Shown: positions 5,232 to 11,471 of the stretch, piece after piece
How the letters are laid out: each line of letters opens with the position of its first letter
Numbering within the stretch: the stretch's first letter is position 1
Origin: an uncultured Flammeovirgaceae bacterium
Lineage (GTDB): Bacteria > Bacteroidota > Bacteroidia > Cytophagales > Cyclobacteriaceae
DNA: 11,471 nucleotides
Assembly (NCBI GenBank): GCA_946480685.1
Contig: CAMLLI010000047.1
Span: 1-11,471 of the forward strand
Direction: 5' to 3'
Translations under genes and position numbers: made by a program
The notes under the pieces: generated by a model
The model's input: the letters and a program-made list of their open reading frames with translations, nothing else
What the model was told of the DNA's origin: nothing
The model's database searches: none

Positions 5232-7715
5232 ATGAAAAACAAATTAGTTATCCTCATCCTGATGTTGATGGCAAGTCAAGGATTTGCGCAGTCAACGCTT
5301 TATGTAGCACCTGGTGGTTCTGCCAGTAATGCCGGTACGATAAGTTCTCCTACAACCCTTGAGAAAGCGATCACCACCATTGCTGCCGGTGGCACGATCT
5401 ATATGCGCGGTGGCACCTATAATTACTCGGCTTCTATAGTTATACAACGTGGTAACGATGGGAACTCCGGATCAACTAAAAAGATCTTTGCCTATAACAG
5501 CGAAGTGCCGGTATTGAACTTTTCCGGACAAGGCGTAGGTACTTCCAATCGCGGCATTGTACTCGATGCACTATACTGGCACGTAAAAGGTCTCATCATC
5601 GAGAAAGCCGGTGACAATGGCATGCTGTTGTCGGGGAACAACAACACGATTGAGAGCTGTATATTTCGTGGTAACAACGACAGTGGTTTGCAACTAAGCC
5701 GCTACAATACATCCTATACCAGCATCAGTCAATGGCCTTCCAACAATCTTATTCTGAATTGTGAAGCGTATGATAACAAAGATCCGGACAACGAAGATGC
5801 CGATGGTTTTGCAGCCAAGCTCACCAGTGGCACCGGTAACATTTTCAGAAACTGTGTTTCGCATCATAACATTGATGATGGCTGGGATTTATATACCAAA
5901 CCTGACACCGGTCCTATAGGGGCTATACTACTCGAGAATTGTATCGCGCACAGCAATGGGACACTGACAACCGGCGGTACCTCCGGCAATGGCGATAAGA
6001 ACGGGTTCAAACTGGGCGGTGAAGATATATCCGTAAACCACATGGTGCGCAGGTGTATAGCATTCAACAATGGTAAACACGGATTTACCTATAACCGTAA
6101 CCTCGGCACAATTGAAATGACTAACAACACCGGGTATAATAATGCGGAACGTAACTTTAATTTTGATGGCGGTACTTCTACTTTTAAAAACAACCTCTCG
6201 TATTTTTCAAGCTCACATACCAACGATCGCATTGTCGGCACGCAGTCCGGAACAACCAACGCTTTCTGGACGAATAATGCATCCGCAAACTTTTCGGTAA
6301 ACAGCGCGGACTTTGTAAGCCTCACACCGGGAGCCAACGCGGCACCTGTTGCAAATGGTTTTCTGAATCTTGCTTCCGGCAGCGATCTGATCAACGCAGG
6401 AGCAACTTCAACCGGTATAACCTATAACGGTTCTGCTCCGGATATAGGAGCGATCGAGTCCGGCACTACAACAACACCAACATCGTATAGCCTTACCGTT
6501 AACATCAGTCCTTCAGCAGGTGGAAGTGTTTCGCGCAGTCCGAATAACACAACGTATACCGCGGGCACAGTAGTAACGCTGACGGCTACACCCGCGAGTG
6601 GCTACACCTTTAGCGGCTGGAGCGGTGGCGCCAGTGGTACATCGTCTACGACAACGGTTACCATGAATGCAAACCAGACAGTAACAGCAACCTTTACGGC
6701 ATCTACCGGTACACCGGAAATTGTTTTGAGTTCATCTGCCGGCAATGCGCAGGTTGCGTTAAGCTGGACGGTGAGTAACATAACTTTGACAGGACAGGAA
6801 GTATACCGCGATACCGATTCTGATCCTGCAGGTCGCACGCGCATAGCAACTGTATCCACCGGCACACGAAGCTATACCGATACGACACCAGTAAATGGGA
6901 CAACATATTATTATTGGATCAAAGGTATAACCAGCACTACATCGTATAATTCCAATGCTGCACAGGCAACACCACAAGGAAGCACCGGCACGGCAACTAT
7001 ACGACTGGAGGAGGCAGAGACGCCAACGTCCGGCTATTGCAGTGCAGACGGCTCGCGACAAAACAGTTACAGCGGTGCCAGCAACGGATACTATATCAAC
7101 CTTTCCAACTCTGCTTCGAAGGGTATCAACTGGAATGTGAGTACACCCGCGGCCGGATCATACACACTCGCCTGGCGCTATGCCAATGCCGGGTCAAGCA
7201 GCTCTACAACGGGGCGGCTACTGGTAAATGGTTCAGTCGTGTCATCAAGTGTTGCATTCCCGAAAACCAGCGCCTGGACAACGTGGACAACCACAACTGC
7301 AACGGTAAGCCTACCGGCCGGAACAAGCACAATTCGTATCGAGACAAGTGTTGCTGCCGAGTTTGCCAATATAGACTGGATGGAAGTTACCGGGAATAGT
7401 CCGGCAGCGGCATCGTGTAGCGCGGGCGCAAGATTGGCTGTTGAAGAAAATGAAGTATTCAATGGTGTTGATTTCAAAGCGTATCCCAATCCATCCAACG
7501 GCAGGGTTACGGTACGCTTTGAGCTTGAACAAGCCGCTCCTGTAAGCGTGGTGGTATATAATGCACTTGGACAGGCGGAAGTTACATCGCCCGCGAAAGT
7601 ATATGAAGCAGGAATACATGAAATGAATGTGTCAGTCGGTACCGTACGAGGAACTTATGTTATGGCATTGAAACGTGGATACCAGACAAGCCGCAAGAGG
7701 ATTGTGGTAGAATAG
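5232..7715 (+). CDS. Multimodular family 9 pectate lyase (PL9) with InlB-like repeat, Fn3-like, CBM6/35-like and T9SS sorting domains
   Basis: This 827-residue secreted enzyme has a signal peptide cleaved near GFA|QST (19/20). Residues about 21-410 are a PL9 right-handed beta-helix. NCEAYDNKDPDNEDADGFAAK (start 176) and NIDDGWDLY match family signatures: Asp191, Asp215, Asp216 and Asp219 have the same spacing as the calcium ligands Asp209, Asp233, Asp234 and Asp237 recalled for Dickeya Pel9A, and Lys260 in NGFKLGG is the likely catalytic base. Residues about 417-490 form a divergent InlB-type repeat (SGWSGGAS). Residues 497-582 look Fn3-like (QVALSW, EVYRD). Residues 588-722 are a CBM6/CBM35-like carbohydrate-binding module (EEAE near the start, NIDWMEV at the end). 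Residues 748-827 begin KAYPNPSNGRVTV, a T9SS type-A sorting domain, so the protein should cross the outer membrane by T9SS. Separate terminators on both sides suggest its own transcript. Confidence 0.92.
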   Translation: MKNKLVILILMLMASQGFAQSTLYVAPGGSASNAGTISSPTTLEKAITTIAAGGTIYMRGGTYNYSASIVIQRGNDGNSGSTKKIFAYNSEVPVLNFSGQGVGTSNRGIVLDALYWHVKGLIIEKAGDNGMLLSGNNNTIESCIFRGNNDSGLQLSRYNTSYTSISQWPSNNLILNCEAYDNKDPDNEDADGFAAKLTSGTGNIFRNCVSHHNIDDGWDLYTKPDTGPIGAILLENCIAHSNGTLTTGGTSGNGDKNGFKLGGEDISVNHMVRRCIAFNNGKHGFTYNRNLGTIEMTNNTGYNNAERNFNFDGGTSTFKNNLSYFSSSHTNDRIVGTQSGTTNAFWTNNASANFSVNSADFVSLTPGANAAPVANGFLNLASGSDLINAGATSTGITYNGSAPDIGAIESGTTTTPTSYSLTVNISPSAGGSVSRSPNNTTYTAGTVVTLTATPASGYTFSGWSGGASGTSSTTTVTMNANQTVTATFTASTGTPEIVLSSSAGNAQVALSWTVSNITLTGQEVYRDTDSDPAGRTRIATVSTGTRSYTDTTPVNGTTYYYWIKGITSTTSYNSNAAQATPQGSTGTATIRLEEAETPTSGYCSADGSRQNSYSGASNGYYINLSNSASKGINWNVSTPAAGSYTLAWRYANAGSSSSTTGRLLVNGSVVSSSVAFPKTSAWTTWTTTTATVSLPAGTSTIRIETSVAAEFANIDWMEVTGNSPAAASCSAGARLAVEENEVFNGVDFKAYPNPSNGRVTVRFELEQAAPVSVVVYNALGQAEVTSPAKVYEAGIHEMNVSVGTVRGTYVMALKRGYQTSRKRIVVE

Positions 7716-7724
7716 TATAAATTG

Positions 7725-7787
7725 AAAGTAAAAAATGAAGGTACAGGATGCAAGAGTGGGTAGAATCCTATACCTTCATTTTACTTT
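7725..7787. repeat. Long imperfect inverted repeat (hairpin), possible terminator
   Basis: The left arm 7725-7749 (AAAGT, A-run, TGAAGGTACAGGAT) and right arm 7765-7787 (ATCCTATACCTTCATTTTACTTT) pair over about 23 positions with one mismatch and two extra A, around a 15-base loop (7750-7764). It lies between the PL9 stop (7713-7715) and the GH43 start (7810). The A-rich/T-rich outer part would give a weak bidirectional terminator; the arms are longer than a usual terminator, so a small mobile remnant or an RNA-processing site is also possible. Confidence 0.68.
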
Positions 7788-7809
7788 GAAACAGAAACAG
7801 TAAATAGAA

Positions 7810-9456
7810 ATGAAGCAGATTTTTCGGGTGTCGTTCTTAGGAGTATGTATTTTGATTTTTAACAACACGCAGGCGCAGACGGATGGGAAGAACTATATAT
7901 CCAAAGTGTGGGTTTCTGATCTGGGTAACGGATCATACAAAAATCCTGTACTTAATGCAGATTATTCTGACCCCGATGCGTGCCGTGCAGGCGATGATTT
8001 TTACCTGGTGGCGTCAAGTTTCGATGCTATACCGGGATTGCCGATACTCCATTCGAAAGATCTCGTTAACTGGACTATCATCGGTCATGCACTGAAACGT
8101 CAGCCCCCCTTTGAACACTTTGAGAAAACACAGCATGGCAATGGCGTATGGGCACCTGCCATTCGGTATCATAACAATGAATTCTATATATACTATCCCG
8201 ATCCGGATTTTGGTATATATATGACCAAAGCGAAATACGCAGCCGGGCCGTGGAGCGAGCCGGTACTGGTAGAGGCCGGTAAAGGTCTGATCGATCCTTG
8301 TCCTTTGTGGGATGAAGATGGCAAAGTATACCTTGCTTATGCGTATGCGGGTAGCCGTGCCGGTATAAAAAGTATTATCGCGATCAAGGAGTTGAATGAG
8401 GAGGGCACGGCAACCATCGATGAAGGTAAACTGGTGTACGATGGACATGCAACGGATCCAACCATTGAAGGTCCTAAACTGTACAAGCGCAACGGATACT
8501 ACTATATATTTGCTCCGGCTGGCGGTGTCTCTACCGGGTGGCAGCTGGTGCTGCGGTCGAAGAGTATATATGGACCCTATGAGCGTAAAGTGGTGATGGA
8601 TCAGGGATCCACATCTGTCAATGGCCCGCATCAGGGCGCATGGGTCGATACACCGAATGGTGAACATTGGTTTCTGCACTTTCAGGACAAAGGCGCTTAT
8701 GGTCGTGTAGTACATCTGCAACCTATGAAATGGATCAACGACTGGCCCGTGATCGGTATCGATAAGGATGGCGATGGTAACGGAGAGCCTGTGCTTACCT
8801 ATAAGAAACCCAACATCGGCAAAGTATATCCGATCGCTACACCTGTGGACAGTGATGAGTTTAACGATGTTATACTCGGACGTCAATGGCAATGGCAGGC
8901 GAACCCCAAGGCAACGTGGTCGTTTATGAACGTGACCAATGGGGCCTTACGTTTATATTCTGATAAGATTCCCGAGGAAGCAAAAAACTACTGGGATGTT
9001 CCGAATATACTCTTGCAGAAATTTCCCGCTGATGAATTTATGGTGACAACGAAATTTACGTTTTCACCAAATGAAAAACTGCAAAGCGAGAAGGCTGGAC
9101 TCATCATAATGGGACAGAGTTATGCATCGCTTGCGCTGAAACACTCGAAAGAAGGTGTACACCTGGTATATATCATGTGTAAGGATGCCGCAAAAGGAAA
9201 TGCAGAGACCGAAAAGATACTGACGAAGGTAACCAACGCAACAATTTATACCCGTGTTACAGTTCGCAAGGGTGCGAGCTGTAAATTCAGCTATAGTACG
9301 GACGGCAAACGATTCGAGACAGTGAATGAAGATTTTCAGGCGGAAGCAGGACGGTGGATCGGTGCGAAGGTGGGGCTCTTCTGCACACGCACTACACAGA
9401 TCAACGATTCCGGATTTGCAGATTTTGATTGGTTCCGCTTTGAACCTGTACAATAA
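7810..9456 (+). CDS. Glycoside hydrolase family 43 (arabinofuranosidase/xylosidase type) with C-terminal beta-sandwich
   Basis: This 548-residue protein has a signal peptide cut near TQA|QTD (22/23). The five-bladed propeller domain covers about residues 42-340. The three acidic active-site residues are visible: Asp54 in YSDPD (base), Asp162 in LIDPCPLWDEDG (pKa modulator) and Glu220 in TIEGPKLYK (acid). His274 in NGPHQG fits the conserved metal-site histidine. Residues about 346-546 (from VDSDEFND to DFDWFRFEP) match the concanavalin-like beta-sandwich found at the C-terminus of many GH43 enzymes. GH43 members release arabinose, xylose or galactose units; in a pectin locus side-chain arabinose is the likely target, but substrate and subfamily (10/12-like from memory) cannot be fixed by reading. 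It opens a tight three-gene group, with the first CE8 gene 11 bp downstream. Confidence 0.92.
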   Translation: MKQIFRVSFLGVCILIFNNTQAQTDGKNYISKVWVSDLGNGSYKNPVLNADYSDPDACRAGDDFYLVASSFDAIPGLPILHSKDLVNWTIIGHALKRQPPFEHFEKTQHGNGVWAPAIRYHNNEFYIYYPDPDFGIYMTKAKYAAGPWSEPVLVEAGKGLIDPCPLWDEDGKVYLAYAYAGSRAGIKSIIAIKELNEEGTATIDEGKLVYDGHATDPTIEGPKLYKRNGYYYIFAPAGGVSTGWQLVLRSKSIYGPYERKVVMDQGSTSVNGPHQGAWVDTPNGEHWFLHFQDKGAYGRVVHLQPMKWINDWPVIGIDKDGDGNGEPVLTYKKPNIGKVYPIATPVDSDEFNDVILGRQWQWQANPKATWSFMNVTNGALRLYSDKIPEEAKNYWDVPNILLQKFPADEFMVTTKFTFSPNEKLQSEKAGLIIMGQSYASLALKHSKEGVHLVYIMCKDAAKGNAETEKILTKVTNATIYTRVTVRKGASCKFSYSTDGKRFETVNEDFQAEAGRWIGAKVGLFCTRTTQINDSGFADFDWFRFEPVQ

Positions 9457-9467
9457 ACTATCGCTAT

Positions 9468-10451
9468 ATGCAGCAAGTGAAGTGTCTGATATTGTCTGGT
9501 GTTGTAGCGATGTTGCTGTTGTGTGGCAATACTATAGCTTTCGGGCAAACAGTATATAAAGATAAATATACTGTGGCACAGGACGGGAGCGGAGATTATA
9601 AGACACTCCAGGAGGCGATTAATGCCTGCAAGGTTTTTCCGGATGGCAGAATCACTATTTATCTCAAGCCTGGTATATATCGCGAAAAAGTGGAAGTATA
9701 CTCCTGGACGAACAAGATTTCCTTGCTCGGGGAAGATGCTGCCACAACAATCATTTCGTTCGATGATTATTCAGGCAAAGGATCGCATAACACATTTACA
9801 TCCTATACAGTTAAAGTTATGGGTGATGATTTCTATGCAGAGAATATAACTTTTGAAAATGCTGCAGGTCCTGTAGGACAAGCTGTGGCGCTGCATGTGG
9901 AGGGCGACCGTTGTGTTTTTAAAAACTGTCGTTTTCTCGGAAACCAGGATACAATCTATACTGGTGGTGACAGCAGTCGCCAATACTTCAGTCATTGTTA
10001 CATAGAAGGAACAACTGATTTTATTTTCGGGGCGGCTACAGCGGTATTTGAAGATTGTACCATACACAGCAAGAAGAACTCGTACATAACAGCCGCATCC
10101 ACGCCAGAGGGTAAACCATATGGCTATGTCTTTCTAAATTGTAAACTCACAGCTACCCCGGAAGCGACCAAAGTATATTTGGGAAGGCCGTGGAGAAATT
10201 ATGCAAAGACAGTTTTTATAAACTGCGAATTGGGTGAACATATACTTCCTGAAGGTTGGCACAACTGGAGTAAACCGGATGCAGAGAAAACAACATTCTA
10301 TGCAGAGTATAACTCCACTGGTAAAGGTTCTAATACAGCAGCACGTGTTTCGTGGTCGCATCAGTTAACGAAAAAAGAACGACAACGATATTCTGTTGAC
10401 AAAATACTGGCGGGAGCTGACGGATGGGACGGATCGATAAAAACAAAATGA
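9468..10451 (+). CDS. Pectin methylesterase, carbohydrate esterase family 8 (CE8), first of tandem pair
   Basis: This 327-residue enzyme would hydrolyse the methyl esters of homogalacturonan, releasing methanol and leaving pectate for the lyases. The signal peptide is probably cut at AFG|QTV (26/27). The mature part is a parallel beta-helix with all CE8 signatures: GPVGQAVALHV (Gln138), LGNQDTIY (Gln160, Asp161 as acid/base), GTTDFIFG (Asp184 as nucleophile) and LGRPWR (Arg240, Trp242). Length is normal for a bacterial single-domain enzyme. It begins 11 bp after the GH43 stop and its TGA overlaps the ATG of the next CE8 gene, so the three are probably co-transcribed. No T9SS tail or lipobox is present, suggesting the periplasm. 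Assignment to CE8 is secure; preference for polymer or oligomer is unknown. Confidence 0.95.
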   Translation: MQQVKCLILSGVVAMLLLCGNTIAFGQTVYKDKYTVAQDGSGDYKTLQEAINACKVFPDGRITIYLKPGIYREKVEVYSWTNKISLLGEDAATTIISFDDYSGKGSHNTFTSYTVKVMGDDFYAENITFENAAGPVGQAVALHVEGDRCVFKNCRFLGNQDTIYTGGDSSRQYFSHCYIEGTTDFIFGAATAVFEDCTIHSKKNSYITAASTPEGKPYGYVFLNCKLTATPEATKVYLGRPWRNYAKTVFINCELGEHILPEGWHNWSKPDAEKTTFYAEYNSTGKGSNTAARVSWSHQLTKKERQRYSVDKILAGADGWDGSIKTK

Positions 10452-11404
10452 TCGTGCGAAACTATATATTTATACTTGTACTAATTGCTCCGGTGTTTTT
10501 ACACGCCCAGGTAAAATATGATTTCACAGTTGCTGCCGATGGCACCGGTACTTTCAGGACTGTGCAGGAAGCGATCAATGCCGTTCCAGATTTCAGAAAG
10601 AACCAGACAACTATCTATATTCGAAAGGGTATATATAAAGAGAAACTGGTATTGCCAACCTCCAAGACGAATGTAAAGTTTGTAGGTGAAGATGTAATGA
10701 AGACGATTTTGACATTTGATGATTTTGCTCAGAAGAAAAATCGTTTCGGCGAGGAGATGGGGACAACGGGTTCATCAAGTTTTTTTGTTTTCGGAGATGA
10801 CTTCACCGCTGAGAATGTCACGTTTGAGAATTCTGCCGGTCCTGTAGGACAAGCTGTGGCCGTTCGCATTGACGGAGATCGTGTAACGTTTCGAAACTGC
10901 CGGTTCCTCGGGAATCAGGACACGCTATATCCGCACGGAGAGAAAAGCAGGCAGTACTATAAAGATTGCTATATAGAAGGTACGGTGGATTTTATATTCG
11001 GCTGGTCTACGGCCGTGTTTGATGGTTGCACCATCTTTTGCAAATCGAACGGGTATGTTACCGCTGCTTCTACATTAGAAGAGACACCGTATGGATTTGT
11101 ATTCATCAACAGTAAAATTACCGGCAGTGCAGCAGAAGGTTCATTCTATTTGGGACGTCCGTGGAGACCTTTTGCTAAAACAGTTTTCGTAAATTGCTAC
11201 CTCGATAAACAGATCAAACCGGAAGGCTGGCATAATTGGGACAAGAAGGATGCAGAGAAGACAGCTTACTATGCGGAGTATAAATCAAAAGGCCCGGGTG
11301 CCAATGACAACGCACGCGTGAGTTGGTCGCACCAGTTAACGGATGAAGAGGTGAAGGCATTTTCATTGGAGAAGATATTGGGAGATTGGAGTGTTGGTCA
11401 CTAA
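10448..11404 (+). CDS. Pectin methylesterase, carbohydrate esterase family 8 (CE8), second of tandem pair
   Basis: I choose ATG 10448, giving 318 residues, because it puts MIVRNYIFILVLIAPVFLHA directly at the N-terminus as a signal peptide (cut HA|QVK, 20/21) and forms an ATGA overlap with the preceding stop, typical of coupled translation. An in-frame ATG at 10424 would add eight polar residues before the signal and is less likely. CE8 motifs are complete: GPVGQAVAVRI (Gln135), LGNQDTLY (Gln157, Asp158), GTVDFIFG (Asp181 nucleophile) and LGRPWR (Arg237, Trp239). It is clearly paralogous to the gene before it, but the loop at residues about 92-112 (AQKKNRFGEEMGTTGSSSF) differs, as do residues around the substrate groove such as the GWS after DFIF (GAA in the paralogue). 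The two may prefer different methylation patterns or chain lengths, which is inference. Confidence 0.94.
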   Translation: MIVRNYIFILVLIAPVFLHAQVKYDFTVAADGTGTFRTVQEAINAVPDFRKNQTTIYIRKGIYKEKLVLPTSKTNVKFVGEDVMKTILTFDDFAQKKNRFGEEMGTTGSSSFFVFGDDFTAENVTFENSAGPVGQAVAVRIDGDRVTFRNCRFLGNQDTLYPHGEKSRQYYKDCYIEGTVDFIFGWSTAVFDGCTIFCKSNGYVTAASTLEETPYGFVFINSKITGSAAEGSFYLGRPWRPFAKTVFVNCYLDKQIKPEGWHNWDKKDAEKTAYYAEYKSKGPGANDNARVSWSHQLTDEEVKAFSLEKILGDWSVGH

Positions 11405-11436
11405 TCGTTATCCGTTAATCGTTATCCGTTAATCGT
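11402..11436. repeat. 14-bp tandem repeat, two and a half copies, starting at the CE8 stop codon
   Basis: The unit TAATCGTTATCCGT occurs exactly at 11402-11415 and 11416-11429 and half again (TAATCGT) at 11430-11436. The first copy includes the TAA stop of the last CE8 gene. No gene is visible in the remaining 67 bases after it, and no convincing terminator. The repeat may be a slippage product or a clustered binding site. Confidence 0.7.
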
Positions 11437-11471
11437 AACGCGCTTTTAACGTGACCCTTTGTGTCTTCTTG

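Noticed and set aside
6480..6701. Low-complexity Thr/Ser-rich part of the PL9 protein as a sign of repeat expansion or recombination
   Set aside because: The spacing of Gly, Trp and alternating beta-strand residues fits a normal InlB-type repeat domain, and no exact DNA repeats were seen.
7781..7788. TTACTTTG as a Bacteroidota -7 promoter element for the GH43 group
   Set aside because: It matches TAnnTTTG imperfectly and I find no TTTG at the right distance upstream; it also lies in the hairpin arm.
7735..7803. 22-codon reading frame starting MKVQDARVG between PL9 and GH43
   Set aside because: It lies almost wholly in the inverted repeat, so the sequence is better explained by hairpin structure; no ribosome site or family resemblance seen.
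8014..8892. 292-codon reverse-strand open frame inside the GH43 gene
   Set aside because: It is antisense to a gene with clear catalytic motifs, and its translation is rich in Cys, His and Ile with no recognisable domain.
10424..10447. Upstream ATG for the second CE8 gene
   Set aside because: It adds eight charged residues before the signal peptide; ATG 10448 gives a normal signal and an ATGA overlap.
11427..11451. CGTTAA/TTAACG hairpin after the last CE8 gene as terminator
   Set aside because: Only six AT-rich pairs with a 13-base loop and no T-run after it.

Overview
The window is a segment of a pectin polysaccharide-utilisation locus (PUL) from a member of the phylum Bacteroidota. Three things point to that phylum: a SusD/RagB C-terminus at the left edge, a C-terminal type IX secretion (T9SS) sorting domain on the large pectate lyase, and signal-peptidase-I proteins whose predicted mature ends all start with glutamine. 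T9SS argues against a typical gut Bacteroides and for a free-living or soil/aquatic lineage (Cytophagales, Chitinophagales or Flavobacteriales type). I cannot name the genus. All eight genes lie on the + strand. I see no tRNA, rRNA, CRISPR array, transposase or insertion sequence.

Layout. Positions 1-417 hold the 3' end of a SusD-like glycan-binding lipoprotein gene. A lipoprotein with fibronectin-like modules followed by a beta-helix (DUF4957/DUF5123 type) follows at 468-2138, where SusE/SusF-like surface glycan-binding proteins usually sit. A clear intrinsic terminator hairpin (2172-2201) lies just before two tandem family PL1 pectate lyases (2213-3697, probably a lipoprotein, and 3710-5029, probably soluble). 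A second intrinsic terminator overlaps the stop codon of the latter. A 188-bp leader carrying a palindrome and direct repeats precedes a five-module PL9 pectate lyase with a T9SS tail (5232-7715). After a long hairpin (7725-7787) comes a tight group of three: a GH43 glycosidase (7810-9456) and two tandem CE8 pectin methylesterases (9468-10451 and 10448-11404), the last pair joined by an ATGA start/stop overlap. The window ends in a short 14-bp tandem repeat.

How the genes fit together (family knowledge plus inference). The PL9 enzyme would be exported by T9SS to the surface or medium and cut homogalacturonan. The SusC/D complex (SusC lies outside the window) and the lipoprotein would capture and import fragments. 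The CE8 esterases would remove methyl groups, the PL1 lyases would shorten the demethylated chains, and GH43 would trim arabinose- or xylose-containing side chains. No GH28, GH105, PL10/PL11 or regulator gene is visible, so the locus probably continues on one or both sides.

This is a recognisable type of system, not an unknown one. The points worth a second look are its transcript-control elements, the paralogous enzyme pairs with different export signals, and a codon-context bias.
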